Part shown: one piece after another, positions 6,731 through 13,915 of the stretch
Layout of the letters: each line of letters opens with the position of its first letter
Position numbering within the stretch: the first letter of the stretch is position 1
NCBI GenBank assembly: GCA_035252155.1
Contig: DATFDL010000120.1
Coordinates: 1 to 15,061 of the forward strand
Direction of reading: 5' to 3'
DNA length: 15,061 bases
DNA from: JAICLL01 sp035252155
GTDB taxonomy: Bacteria; Planctomycetota; Planctomycetia; Pirellulales; JAICIG01
Translations under genes and position numbers: made by a program
Notes under the pieces: model-generated
Seen by the model: only the letters and a program-made list of their open reading frames with translations
The model's database searches: none
What the model was told of the DNA's origin: nothing

Positions 6731-7597
6731 TCAGGAAGCCGTAAGGTGCCCCATTCTCCCGCTACGGTAGTCGTGAATGGCCTGCCGGATTTCATCCTCG
6801 GTGTTCATGACGAACGGGCCGTAGCTGACGACCGGCTCGTCGATCGGTTCGCCGGCGAGTACTAACAGCGTGGCGTCATTGGTGGCCTCGACAATGAGCT
6901 GCTCGCCGGCTCGATCGAAGATCGCCAGCTCCGCCTCGCCTGCCGTTTTAGCGGCATTCATCAGCGTTTCGCCCTTCAGAACGAGCACGAGCGTGGTGAA
7001 ACCTTCGGGAAACGTCATTTCGATTTGGACGCTGGCCTTGAGCCGCAGGTCGAGAACGGTGACCGGCGTAAAGGTCCGAGCCGGGCCTTCGACGCCTTGA
7101 AACTCGCCGGCAATCACCCGCGCCGTTGCGCCGCCGTCGAGCCCAACGCTGGGAATCTGCCCACTGATTATTTCCTGGTATCGCGGCGGCGACATTTTGT
7201 GCTTGGCCGGCAGGTTGACCCAAAGCTGCACCATCTCGAGCACGCCACCGCGCCGCGTAAACGCTTGCTCGTGCCATTCCTCGTGGACCACGCCGGAAGC
7301 GGCGGTCATCCACTGCACGTCCCCGGGGCCGATCCGGCCATGATGGCCCGCCGAGTCGCGATGCTCCAACTCGCCTTGATAGACGATGGTCACCGTCTCG
7401 AAACCACGGTGCGGGTGTTCGCCCACGCCGCGCGGCTTTTCCGAAGGTGGAAATTCAGCCGGCCCGGCGTAGTCCAACATCAGGAACGGGCTGATGCACT
7501 GCCCGAGCGTTTGGTAGGAAAAAATCGTGCGGACGGGGAATCCATTGCCGACCCAGTGGGCGTCGGCGTCACGACGGATATCGATGAGCTTTTTCAT
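6731..7597 (-). CDS. Pirin family protein (cupin metalloprotein)
   Basis: A 288-residue two-cupin protein with all pirin hallmarks: GVGEHPHRGFETVTIVYQGE, GDVQWMTAASGVVHEEWH, and near the C-terminus EPVVSYGPFVMNTEDEIRQA. The expected metal ligands are present as H61, H63, H105 and E107, so the iron site should be functional. Bacterial pirins can cleave quercetin in vitro, and some act as redox-sensitive partners of metabolic enzymes or regulators; the natural substrate is unclear. Its length is typical. An AGGAG 9 bases before the ATG lies next to the doxX stop codon 12 bases away, which indicates one operon with doxX and the Hsp31-like gene. Confidence 0.96.
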   Translation of the reverse strand: MKKLIDIRRDADAHWVGNGFPVRTIFSYQTLGQCISPFLMLDYAGPAEFPPSEKPRGVGEHPHRGFETVTIVYQGELEHRDSAGHHGRIGPGDVQWMTAASGVVHEEWHEQAFTRRGGVLEMVQLWVNLPAKHKMSPPRYQEIISGQIPSVGLDGGATARVIAGEFQGVEGPARTFTPVTVLDLRLKASVQIEMTFPEGFTTLVLVLKGETLMNAAKTAGEAELAIFDRAGEQLIVEATNDATLLVLAGEPIDEPVVSYGPFVMNTEDEIRQAIHDYRSGRMGHLTAS

Positions 7598-7609
7598 GCA
7601 AGGCGCTCC

Positions 7610-8056
7610 TCACTCCAAGACGACCAACGTGCGCCCCGATTTTGATTTCGGCAAGAAGCGCCCAACGGCATACCGGCCCGGACCCGCGATTAAGATGGGG
7701 ATCAAGAGGCCAATCAGGGCAAGGTTGTACTCGAAGCCGCCTTGCTGCAAGAAAAAGCCCTTCGCGCCGTGAACCTTGCCGATGGCGCCGAGCATGATGA
7801 CGATCAGCGAAGCGGCGGAAAAGCGGCAGAGAAAACCCACGACCAGGCCCAAGCCGCCGAAGAACTCGCCAATCGCCACCGGATAGGCAATCGGCCCCAT
7901 CATTTTGACGGTTGCCGCGAGGCCCGGGCCTTCGAAGGCGCCCAACAGCTTCTGCGCGCCGTGGGCGGCAAAGATCACGCCCACCACCACGCGCACGGCC
8001 AGCAGCGAAACGTTCACCGCCGGGCGGTCGTGAGGAGTCACGGGTTCGTTCGTCAT
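7610..8056 (-). CDS. DoxX family membrane protein
   Basis: A 148-residue protein with four membrane segments (about residues 17-34, 54-74, 78-96 and 110-128). It shows DoxX features: LLAVRVVVGVIFAAHGAQKL, PVAIGEFFGGLGLVVGF and a loop with HGAKGFFLQQGGFEYNLAL. DoxX-like proteins are linked to thiol and redox stress or act as accessory subunits of membrane quinone-linked enzymes; the role of this one is not known. It is the first gene of a minus-strand run with pirin and the Hsp31-like protein. AGGAA lies about 6 bases before the ATG, and a candidate promoter lies about 64 bases upstream. Confidence 0.9.
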   Translation of the reverse strand: MTNEPVTPHDRPAVNVSLLAVRVVVGVIFAAHGAQKLLGAFEGPGLAATVKMMGPIAYPVAIGEFFGGLGLVVGFLCRFSAASLIVIMLGAIGKVHGAKGFFLQQGGFEYNLALIGLLIPILIAGPGRYAVGRFLPKSKSGRTLVVLE

Positions 8057-8119
8057 GTTTGTTCCTCGCTACCCGGTCTGGGTCTTCAAACTGAACTAAT
8101 TGCGGCGGCGCATGCTTCG

Positions 8120-8146
8120 ATTCTAACAAAAACCCCGGGCTGCAAA
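8120..8146 (-). promoter_or_regulatory. Candidate promoter of the doxX-pirin-Hsp31 operon
   Basis: Read on the minus strand, TTTGCA (8146-8141) and TAGAAT (8125-8120) are spaced by 15 bases. The -10 box matches consensus at five of six positions, while the spacer is short. It would give a leader of roughly 57 bases before the doxX ATG. Confidence 0.4.
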
Positions 8147-8160
8147 GTCCCGCCACAATC

Positions 8161-8180
8161 CAGTGGGCAGTCATCCACTG
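8161..8180. promoter_or_regulatory. Operator-like palindrome upstream of doxX promoter
   Basis: CAGTGG and CCACTG form a perfect 6-base inverted repeat with an 8-base spacer, 15 bases upstream of the candidate doxX -35 box. The size and position suit a dimeric regulator, but no regulator gene is adjacent and a palindrome this short can arise by chance. Confidence 0.3.
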
Positions 8181-8277
8181 CTCATCGCCGGGCAAATCTC
8201 GCCGTGACCACTTACGAGGCGCTGAAAAATCCTGCGAAAAACCGACCACGCCAGTTCCTCTGTCACACTGCGCTGCG

Positions 8278-8307
8278 TTGAAGCGATTCAATAACTCTGC
8301 CTACAAT
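8278..8307 (+). promoter_or_regulatory. Candidate sigma70-type promoter of dacB
   Basis: TTGAAG (8278-8283) and TACAAT (8302-8307) are separated by 18 bases; the boxes match consensus at 4 and 5 of 6 positions. The dacB ATG lies about 85 bases downstream of the -10 box, leaving a leader of about 78 bases in which I see no clear structure. Confidence 0.45.
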
Positions 8308-8391
8308 AAGACCTTGCGACGCATCCGTGAAGCGGGAGGCCCTAGATCCTCGCAAGCGATTCGCACTTCCTCCTGATTTGATTGGAATTGA

Positions 8392-10011
8392 ATGATTTTC
8401 ATGTACAAGCCAAGGTTTTGCACCACATTCGTTCGGTTCGGCTTGGTGATTGGCGCGTTGCTCGCCGGTGTCCAAGTAGCCGGCGGCGCGGAACCCGCGC
8501 CGCCGTCGGGCAATGCGTCGGCTGCCGATTTGATCGCCAAGATCGATTCGTTCATCGGGGCGCCCGCTTACAAGCAGGCCCACTGGGGCGTGTTGGTCGT
8601 CGATCTTAAGAAGGGCGAATCGCTTTACGAGCACGACGCCGATAAGCTCTTCGTGCCCGCCTCGGTGACCAAGCTTTATTCGGTGGCCGCGGCGCTGGAC
8701 GCGCTCGGTGCCGACTACCGGTTCGAAACGCCGATCTACGCCCGCGGCGAAATTGATGGCTCGGGCCGTCTCGACGGCGACCTGATCCTAGTGGCCAGCG
8801 GCGATCTCAGCTTGGGCGGCCGGACCGACGAGGCCGGGCACATCGCCTACACCAATGCCGATCATATTTATGGTGGCGATGCCGTCGAGCTGGCCGGCGG
8901 CGATCCGCTGGCGGGCCTGGATGAATTGGCTCGCCAAGTGGCGGCCTCGGGCGTTCACGCTGTGCAAGGCGACGTGCTGGTCGACGACCGGCTGTTCGAT
9001 CATGCCGAGGGGACCGGCAGCGGTCCATCGCACCTGACCCCCATCATGGTCAACGACAACCTGATCGATCTCGTCGTTGCGCCGGCGGCCGAAGGTCAGC
9101 CCGCCACGGTCGAATGCCGCCCGAAATCGGCCGCCATCCAACTCGATGCCCAAGTGCGAACCATTGCGGCCGACGGACGCACGAGAGTTGAAGTAGAGCG
9201 GGCGGGCGACAATCGCTTCATCGTGCGGGGCGAAATCGCCGCCGGGCGCAAGCCGCTAGTGCGTAGTGAGGAGATCGCCGATCCCGCTTCGCTGGCGCGT
9301 TCGCTGTTGATCGAGGCGCTCGCTCGAGCGGGTGTCAACGTGCATGCCTCGGCGCTGGAAGCCAACCGCACCGATCGCCTGCCGCCGCGCGACAGCTACG
9401 CCTCGCAGCGGCGTGTGGCCTTGCTCGCCTCGCCGCCGTTTTGCGAGTCGGCGCGGCTGGTGCTCAAGGTCAGCCACAACCTGCAGGCCAGCACGTTGCC
9501 GCTGTTGGTGGCGGCCAAGCACGGCGGCCGAACATTGGCCGAGGGACTCCGCCGGCAGCACGATTTTTTGGCCCGGGCCGGCGTCGAAGTCGATACTATC
9601 TCGTTCGGCGGCGGGGCGGGTGGACACCGTGCCGACTATGTCACGCCGCGGGCCACCGTGCAGTTGCTGCGCTATATGTCGACCCGCGAAGATTTTGGCT
9701 GCTATCGCGAGGCGCTGCCGATCTTGGGCGTCGATGGCACCCTGGCCAAGGCTGTCGATTCAAAGAGCCGCGCCCGTGGCAAAGTGCAGGCCAAGACGGG
9801 TACGCTCTTCTGGGCCAACATTATGAATGGCAGTGAGCTCCTCACCGGCAAATCGTTGGCCGGCTACATGACCACCGCCGCCGGCCGCGAGCTGGCCTTC
9901 GCCGCGTTTGTGAACAATGTGCCCATCAAAGGGTCGTCCGACCGCGAACGCATCGGCCGCTCGCTCGGTGAATTGTGCGAACTGCTGTACGATTGGCCCG
10001 AAACGCATTGA
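8392..10011 (+). CDS. dacB: D-alanyl-D-alanine carboxypeptidase/endopeptidase, S13 family (PBP4-like)
   Basis: A 539-residue exported penicillin-binding protein. Residues 13-32 form a signal-peptide core (FVRFGLVIGALLAGVQVAGG), placing the enzyme in the periplasm. The three active-site motifs are present: S91-V-T-K94 with the nucleophilic serine, S361-H-N363 and K468-T-G470. The large insert between the first and second motifs, about residues 105-340, is typical of class C PBPs (S13). DYVTPRATVQLLRYM and PILGVDGTLAK are further family segments. These enzymes trim or cut peptidoglycan cross-links, so the gene fits a planctomycete that keeps a peptidoglycan wall. A second ATG lies at 8401; neither start has a strong Shine-Dalgarno site, and the first is used here. 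Confidence 0.95.
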   Translation: MIFMYKPRFCTTFVRFGLVIGALLAGVQVAGGAEPAPPSGNASAADLIAKIDSFIGAPAYKQAHWGVLVVDLKKGESLYEHDADKLFVPASVTKLYSVAAALDALGADYRFETPIYARGEIDGSGRLDGDLILVASGDLSLGGRTDEAGHIAYTNADHIYGGDAVELAGGDPLAGLDELARQVAASGVHAVQGDVLVDDRLFDHAEGTGSGPSHLTPIMVNDNLIDLVVAPAAEGQPATVECRPKSAAIQLDAQVRTIAADGRTRVEVERAGDNRFIVRGEIAAGRKPLVRSEEIADPASLARSLLIEALARAGVNVHASALEANRTDRLPPRDSYASQRRVALLASPPFCESARLVLKVSHNLQASTLPLLVAAKHGGRTLAEGLRRQHDFLARAGVEVDTISFGGGAGGHRADYVTPRATVQLLRYMSTREDFGCYREALPILGVDGTLAKAVDSKSRARGKVQAKTGTLFWANIMNGSELLTGKSLAGYMTTAAGRELAFAAFVNNVPIKGSSDRERIGRSLGELCELLYDWPETH

Positions 10012-10028
10012 GCCGCGTATAAGTAATC

Positions 10029-10085
10029 GGACCGGTCATCGGGCAGCGGGCGGTCCTCGTCGCCGGCCGACGATTGGATTACAAT
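10029..10085 (+). promoter_or_regulatory. Tandem hairpins and a -10-like box between dacB and the FG-GAP gene
   Basis: Downstream of the dacB stop codon lie two hairpins. The first pairs GGACCG (10029-10034) with CGGTCC (10051-10056) across a 16-base loop. The second pairs TCGTCG (10057-10062) with CGACGA (10068-10073) across 5 bases. No T-tract follows, so a classical terminator is not supported. TACAAT (10080-10085) follows at once and could be the -10 box of the next gene, though no good -35 box is visible 16-18 bases upstream. Confidence 0.35.
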
Positions 10086-10136
10086 CGCCCCTGGGTTCAT
10101 TGATTTATCATTTCGCCCTTCATCCGCTCAAGATCT

Positions 10137-13100
10137 ATGGCTCAATCGGCAGAGTCATCGCCGCCGAAACGTCACGGCTTGAAAATAGGGCTGGCCATTA
10201 TGGTGGCCCTGGGGATCACCGTCGCCGTAGCCTTACTGTCCATCCGCAACGATCTCTCGCCGGACGAGTGTGAGAAGCTCGAGGCCAATAAGAATCGGGC
10301 GCTAGGATATCTGGAGAATTCCAACCTCGGTCCTTACAGGCCGCTCAAGCTGGCTGAAGCGGGTGCCCTCTTCGAAGTGATCGCCCAGCAACGGCCCGGC
10401 GACCCATTGGGCTTGCAAAATCTAACCATCACGCGACTTTTGGAGCTTGGACTCGCAAAGGAGGAGGAAAAGGAGCATATCGCCGGCCAAGCGCGGCGAG
10501 CGGCTCAGCAGCTATTGATGATCGATGACAAATCGGCGATTGCGCACCTTTTGTCCGCGCGCATTGCCGCATCGTCGGGCGACACGGCACTGGCGGCCGC
10601 CGAACTCGCTCGGGCGGGCGAGCTGGATCCCCACGACGCCGCCATTTGGTATGAAACTTATGAATTGCTGAAAGACTTGCCCGATGAGTCGTGGCGCCCC
10701 AAGGCCGATGCCGCTTTGGGCCGCGCCTTCGACGCTGCGCCTGACAATCTCTTTGTCGCGCTCTCGTGGGCGGAAGTGCAAGCTTCGCGGAAAGATTCGA
10801 GTATCACTCATACGCTGGCCGCTCTTCGTAAATCGCTCGCTTCGATGCCGGGCATCTCGGTGCAAATCCATAACAGCACTCGTAAAAAAATTCCCGACGT
10901 GTTGGCTTGGCTGGATGAAGCATCGCAAGCCGCGGAGAAGAACGACTGGTCCACCGTGCAGCGACATCTTCGATCGCTCGATTTGCCCATAAAATCGCAT
11001 CCTTTCGCGCAGAGCGACTTGCGGCGGATCAAACGGCATGACTTGGAATTCGTCGTACACGATTTCAAGGAATCTTGTCCACGGCCGACGCGCGACTCCA
11101 CCGGCGACGCGCCGACGGAAGTAAAGCTCGTCGAGTTTGCCGCGGCCGAACAGTTTCCCACTGGCTTGCTCGGCATCACGGATATGGAGCTGGTCGATTT
11201 CGATCTTGATGGCCGACTCGACATCATCGTGTTGCGCAGTTCGGTGCTCGAAGTTTACAGTCGTGGCGACGGCGGTGGCTGGCGGCGGCTGATCGACGTT
11301 CAGCTTCCGACGGGCTACGAGCGGTTACTGGTCGCCGACTTCGACCAAGACAATCCCAAGCAACCCGGCACCGACGCCCATCGCGAAGCGCAGCGGCACG
11401 CCGCAGCGAATTCCGAACACGAGCCGACGTCGCATCGCGGGTCCGGCGCGACCGCAGCGTCAAACGACGCGAACCAGACGGATGCATGTCATTACGCCGA
11501 TCTCGATATCGCCGTGTATGGTGAAGCTGGCATCTATTTTCTCCGTAATATGCTGGCTCTCGATACCGGCGTTCGCTCGTTGGAACCGGTCGAGCAGCCC
11601 GCTACGTTGACGGCGCCGCCGCCTCTTCGCGTGGCGATCGCCGCCGATCTCTATCACGACGGCAATCTCGATTTGGTACTAGGGAGCGACAAGGGCATCG
11701 TGCTTTGGTCGAACGACGGCGACATGGCCTTTATGGAGATCACCGCCGGCGCGCCATTGCCCGAATCGCTGCGTCCTACTGCCTTACTTGCCGTCGATTG
11801 GGACCGGGACATTGATCTCGACGTTCTGGTTGCAAATGCGTCTGGTGAGCCGGCAGGGTATTTGGAAAACTTGCGTCATGCCCAGTTCCGCTGGCGGCCG
11901 TTCGAGAAAAGTTTTGATGCGTTAGGCGCGGCCAACGCGCTGACCGCGTTCGACGCTGAAGGCAACGGTGCATGGGACATAGCGACTGCGGGAGAACCGG
12001 GCGTCACTCTCATCCGCACCGAGGTTAGTCGTTCCGGGCAACTCTCGCCAGATTCCACTGCCCAGCTTGCACGCAGCCCTCGCAATGGGGTCATCACTTG
12101 GGACTTCGACAACGATGCTCACCCCGATGTATTAGCATGGGGAAGTAAAACGATCGACTTTTTCCGAGGGGGCAAAGATGGCGGACAGATCGCCGTGCCG
12201 CCGCTGCTTACCGGGGCGTTACAAGATATCCAAGCCTGCCGAATCGGCGACGTGGACGGCGATGGCGATCAGGACCTGGCCGTGGCCGAAGGCGACCGCG
12301 TCGTGCTTTATTCGAACGAAGGCGGAAATCGTCATCACTGGTTGGATATTGAACTGCGGGCCTCGATCGACGACGAGGGAAAGCGCAGCTTTCGAGCCAA
12401 TCATTTTGGCTTGGGCAGTGTGGTCGAAGTCAGCACCGGCAGCCATGTGCAACGCCAGATCGCCTCAGGGCGCACCGCCCATTTTGGTCTTGGCGACAAT
12501 GCCAAGCCCGACGTGGTGCGAGTGACCTGGACGACAGGCGTGCCCCAGAACCTCACCGAGCCGGATACGGATCTGGTTATTTGTGATGAACAGATCATTA
12601 CAGGGTCGTGCCCGTATCTCTACACCTGGGACGGAGAGAAGTTCGCGTTCTGCACCGATCTACTTTGGGCGGCGCCGCTGGGATTGCAGCTCGCGGAAGG
12701 AGCGCTGGCGCCGTCACGCTCGTGGGAATATCTGCGCATTCCGGGCGAGATGCTCAAGGCGGACAACGGCCAGTACCAACTGCGGATCGCCGAAGAACTG
12801 TGGGAAGCGGCATACTTCGATCAGGTAAAGCTGATCGCGGTCGATCATCCCGCCGAAGTCGAAATCTACTCGAACGAAAAAGTCGGCCCGGCCGAAATTG
12901 CCGAGTTCAAGGTGCACACGGTCCGCACGCCGATTCGGCCGGTCGCCGCCCGCGACCAACGCGGGCGCGATCTTCTCCCGCGCATCGCTCAGCGCGACGG
13001 CGTCTTTGTGAAGGCGTTCGACCGGCAATTGGCGTTTGGGCATGCGGAGGACCACTATGTGGAACTCGACTTCGGCAAGCTCGACCACCCGCGGCGGATG

Positions 13101-13901
13101 ACGCTCTTTCTTACCGGCTGGATCTTCCCCAGCGGCACGTCGATGAACGTGGCGATCTCTCGAAATCCCCAGCTCGAAGATCCTCGGCCGCCCTCGCTCT
13201 GGGTGCCCGACGCCGAGGGCGAATGGCGCGAAATGCGGCCCTATATGGGCTTTCCGGGCGGAAAGACCAAGACGATCGCCGTCGATCTGACCGACGTCTT
13301 TTTGACCGACGATTATCGACTGCGCATCGCCACCAACATGCAGATCTACTGGGACGAGGCGTTTTTGACGGTCGATGAAGAGACCGCCCCGCTGGAGCTC
13401 AAGGATTGTGCGTTGAGCTCGGCCAATTTGCACTATCGCGGCTTCTCGCATCGCAGTCCCGGCAAAAATTTTGGCCCCGAGCGGTATGACTACCTCCGCG
13501 TCAGCACCGCGCCGAAGTGGCCGCCGATGCAAGGCAATTTCACACGGTATGGCGCCGTCGAGGAGTTGCTCACCGAGACCGATGACTTGCTCGTGATTCT
13601 CGGATCGGGCGATGAGCTGTCGTTGACCTTCGCCGCCCCGGCCGACGATCCGCCCGCAGGGTGGAAGCGAGATTTTCTACTCTATAACGTCGGCTGGGAC
13701 AAAGACTGCGATCTCAATACCGTGTATGGCGAAACCGTCGAGCCGCTGCCGTTTGCCGCGATGAGCGGATATCCCTACGGCGGCGATGAGTCGTATCCCG
13801 ATACCGAGCGGCATCGGCAGTATCTGCGGACGTATCAAACACGCACCCAGGACCCCGGCGGGTTCTGGCGAAGTATTTTCGACGCGGCAAACAGCCCATG
13901 A
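10137..13901 (+). CDS. Giant membrane-anchored TPR / FG-GAP propeller / ASPIC-UnbV protein
   Basis: A 1254-residue protein with an N-terminal membrane anchor (residues 15-36) and the rest predicted outside the membrane. Residues 40-290 are alpha-helical with TPR-like repeats (LARAGELDPHDAAIWYETYE; LGRAFDAAPDNLFVALSWAE). Residues 350-725 contain about seven FG-GAP/VCBS-type blades, from DFDLDGRLD (354-362) to DVDGDGDQD (705-713), enough for a seven-bladed calcium-binding propeller. The second blade has a large loop insertion. Residues 733-805 form an ASPIC/UnbV-type domain with two HFGLG motifs, shortened between QRQIASG and the second HFGLG. Residues 825-1254 are a separate region beginning CPYLYTWDGEKFAF that I recall from TPR/FG-GAP proteins of Planctomycetes and Acidobacteria but cannot name. 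Function is unknown. The NHL-repeat gene follows after 14 bases. Confidence 0.88.
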   Translation: MAQSAESSPPKRHGLKIGLAIMVALGITVAVALLSIRNDLSPDECEKLEANKNRALGYLENSNLGPYRPLKLAEAGALFEVIAQQRPGDPLGLQNLTITRLLELGLAKEEEKEHIAGQARRAAQQLLMIDDKSAIAHLLSARIAASSGDTALAAAELARAGELDPHDAAIWYETYELLKDLPDESWRPKADAALGRAFDAAPDNLFVALSWAEVQASRKDSSITHTLAALRKSLASMPGISVQIHNSTRKKIPDVLAWLDEASQAAEKNDWSTVQRHLRSLDLPIKSHPFAQSDLRRIKRHDLEFVVHDFKESCPRPTRDSTGDAPTEVKLVEFAAAEQFPTGLLGITDMELVDFDLDGRLDIIVLRSSVLEVYSRGDGGGWRRLIDVQLPTGYERLLVADFDQDNPKQPGTDAHREAQRHAAANSEHEPTSHRGSGATAASNDANQTDACHYADLDIAVYGEAGIYFLRNMLALDTGVRSLEPVEQPATLTAPPPLRVAIAADLYHDGNLDLVLGSDKGIVLWSNDGDMAFMEITAGAPLPESLRPTALLAVDWDRDIDLDVLVANASGEPAGYLENLRHAQFRWRPFEKSFDALGAANALTAFDAEGNGAWDIATAGEPGVTLIRTEVSRSGQLSPDSTAQLARSPRNGVITWDFDNDAHPDVLAWGSKTIDFFRGGKDGGQIAVPPLLTGALQDIQACRIGDVDGDGDQDLAVAEGDRVVLYSNEGGNRHHWLDIELRASIDDEGKRSFRANHFGLGSVVEVSTGSHVQRQIASGRTAHFGLGDNAKPDVVRVTWTTGVPQNLTEPDTDLVICDEQIITGSCPYLYTWDGEKFAFCTDLLWAAPLGLQLAEGALAPSRSWEYLRIPGEMLKADNGQYQLRIAEELWEAAYFDQVKLIAVDHPAEVEIYSNEKVGPAEIAEFKVHTVRTPIRPVAARDQRGRDLLPRIAQRDGVFVKAFDRQLAFGHAEDHYVELDFGKLDHPRRMTLFLTGWIFPSGTSMNVAISRNPQLEDPRPPSLWVPDAEGEWREMRPYMGFPGGKTKTIAVDLTDVFLTDDYRLRIATNMQIYWDEAFLTVDEETAPLELKDCALSSANLHYRGFSHRSPGKNFGPERYDYLRVSTAPKWPPMQGNFTRYGAVEELLTETDDLLVILGSGDELSLTFAAPADDPPAGWKRDFLLYNVGWDKDCDLNTVYGETVEPLPFAAMSGYPYGGDESYPDTERHRQYLRTYQTRTQDPGGFWRSIFDAANSP

Positions 13902-13915
13902 AAGGGTTCAGTTGA

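Larger units (their letters stand above)
8057..8391. other. Divergent intergenic region between doxX and dacB
   Basis: This 335-base stretch shows no convincing coding sequence. It separates the minus-strand doxX-led run from the plus-strand dacB gene and carries one candidate promoter for each direction plus an operator-like palindrome, each listed separately. The rest shows no repeat or RNA gene I can recognise. Confidence 0.7.

Noticed and set aside
6709..6795. Longer N-terminus for the Hsp31-like protein
   Set aside because: It would overlap the pirin gene, lacks family similarity and lies upstream of an AAGGAG site correctly placed for the ATG at 6708.
8392..10011. Class A beta-lactamase as an alternative to the carboxypeptidase call
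   Set aside because: The length, the large insert between SVTK and SHN, and the DYVTPRATVQLL and KTG context fit S13 (PBP4-type) enzymes rather than a beta-lactamase.
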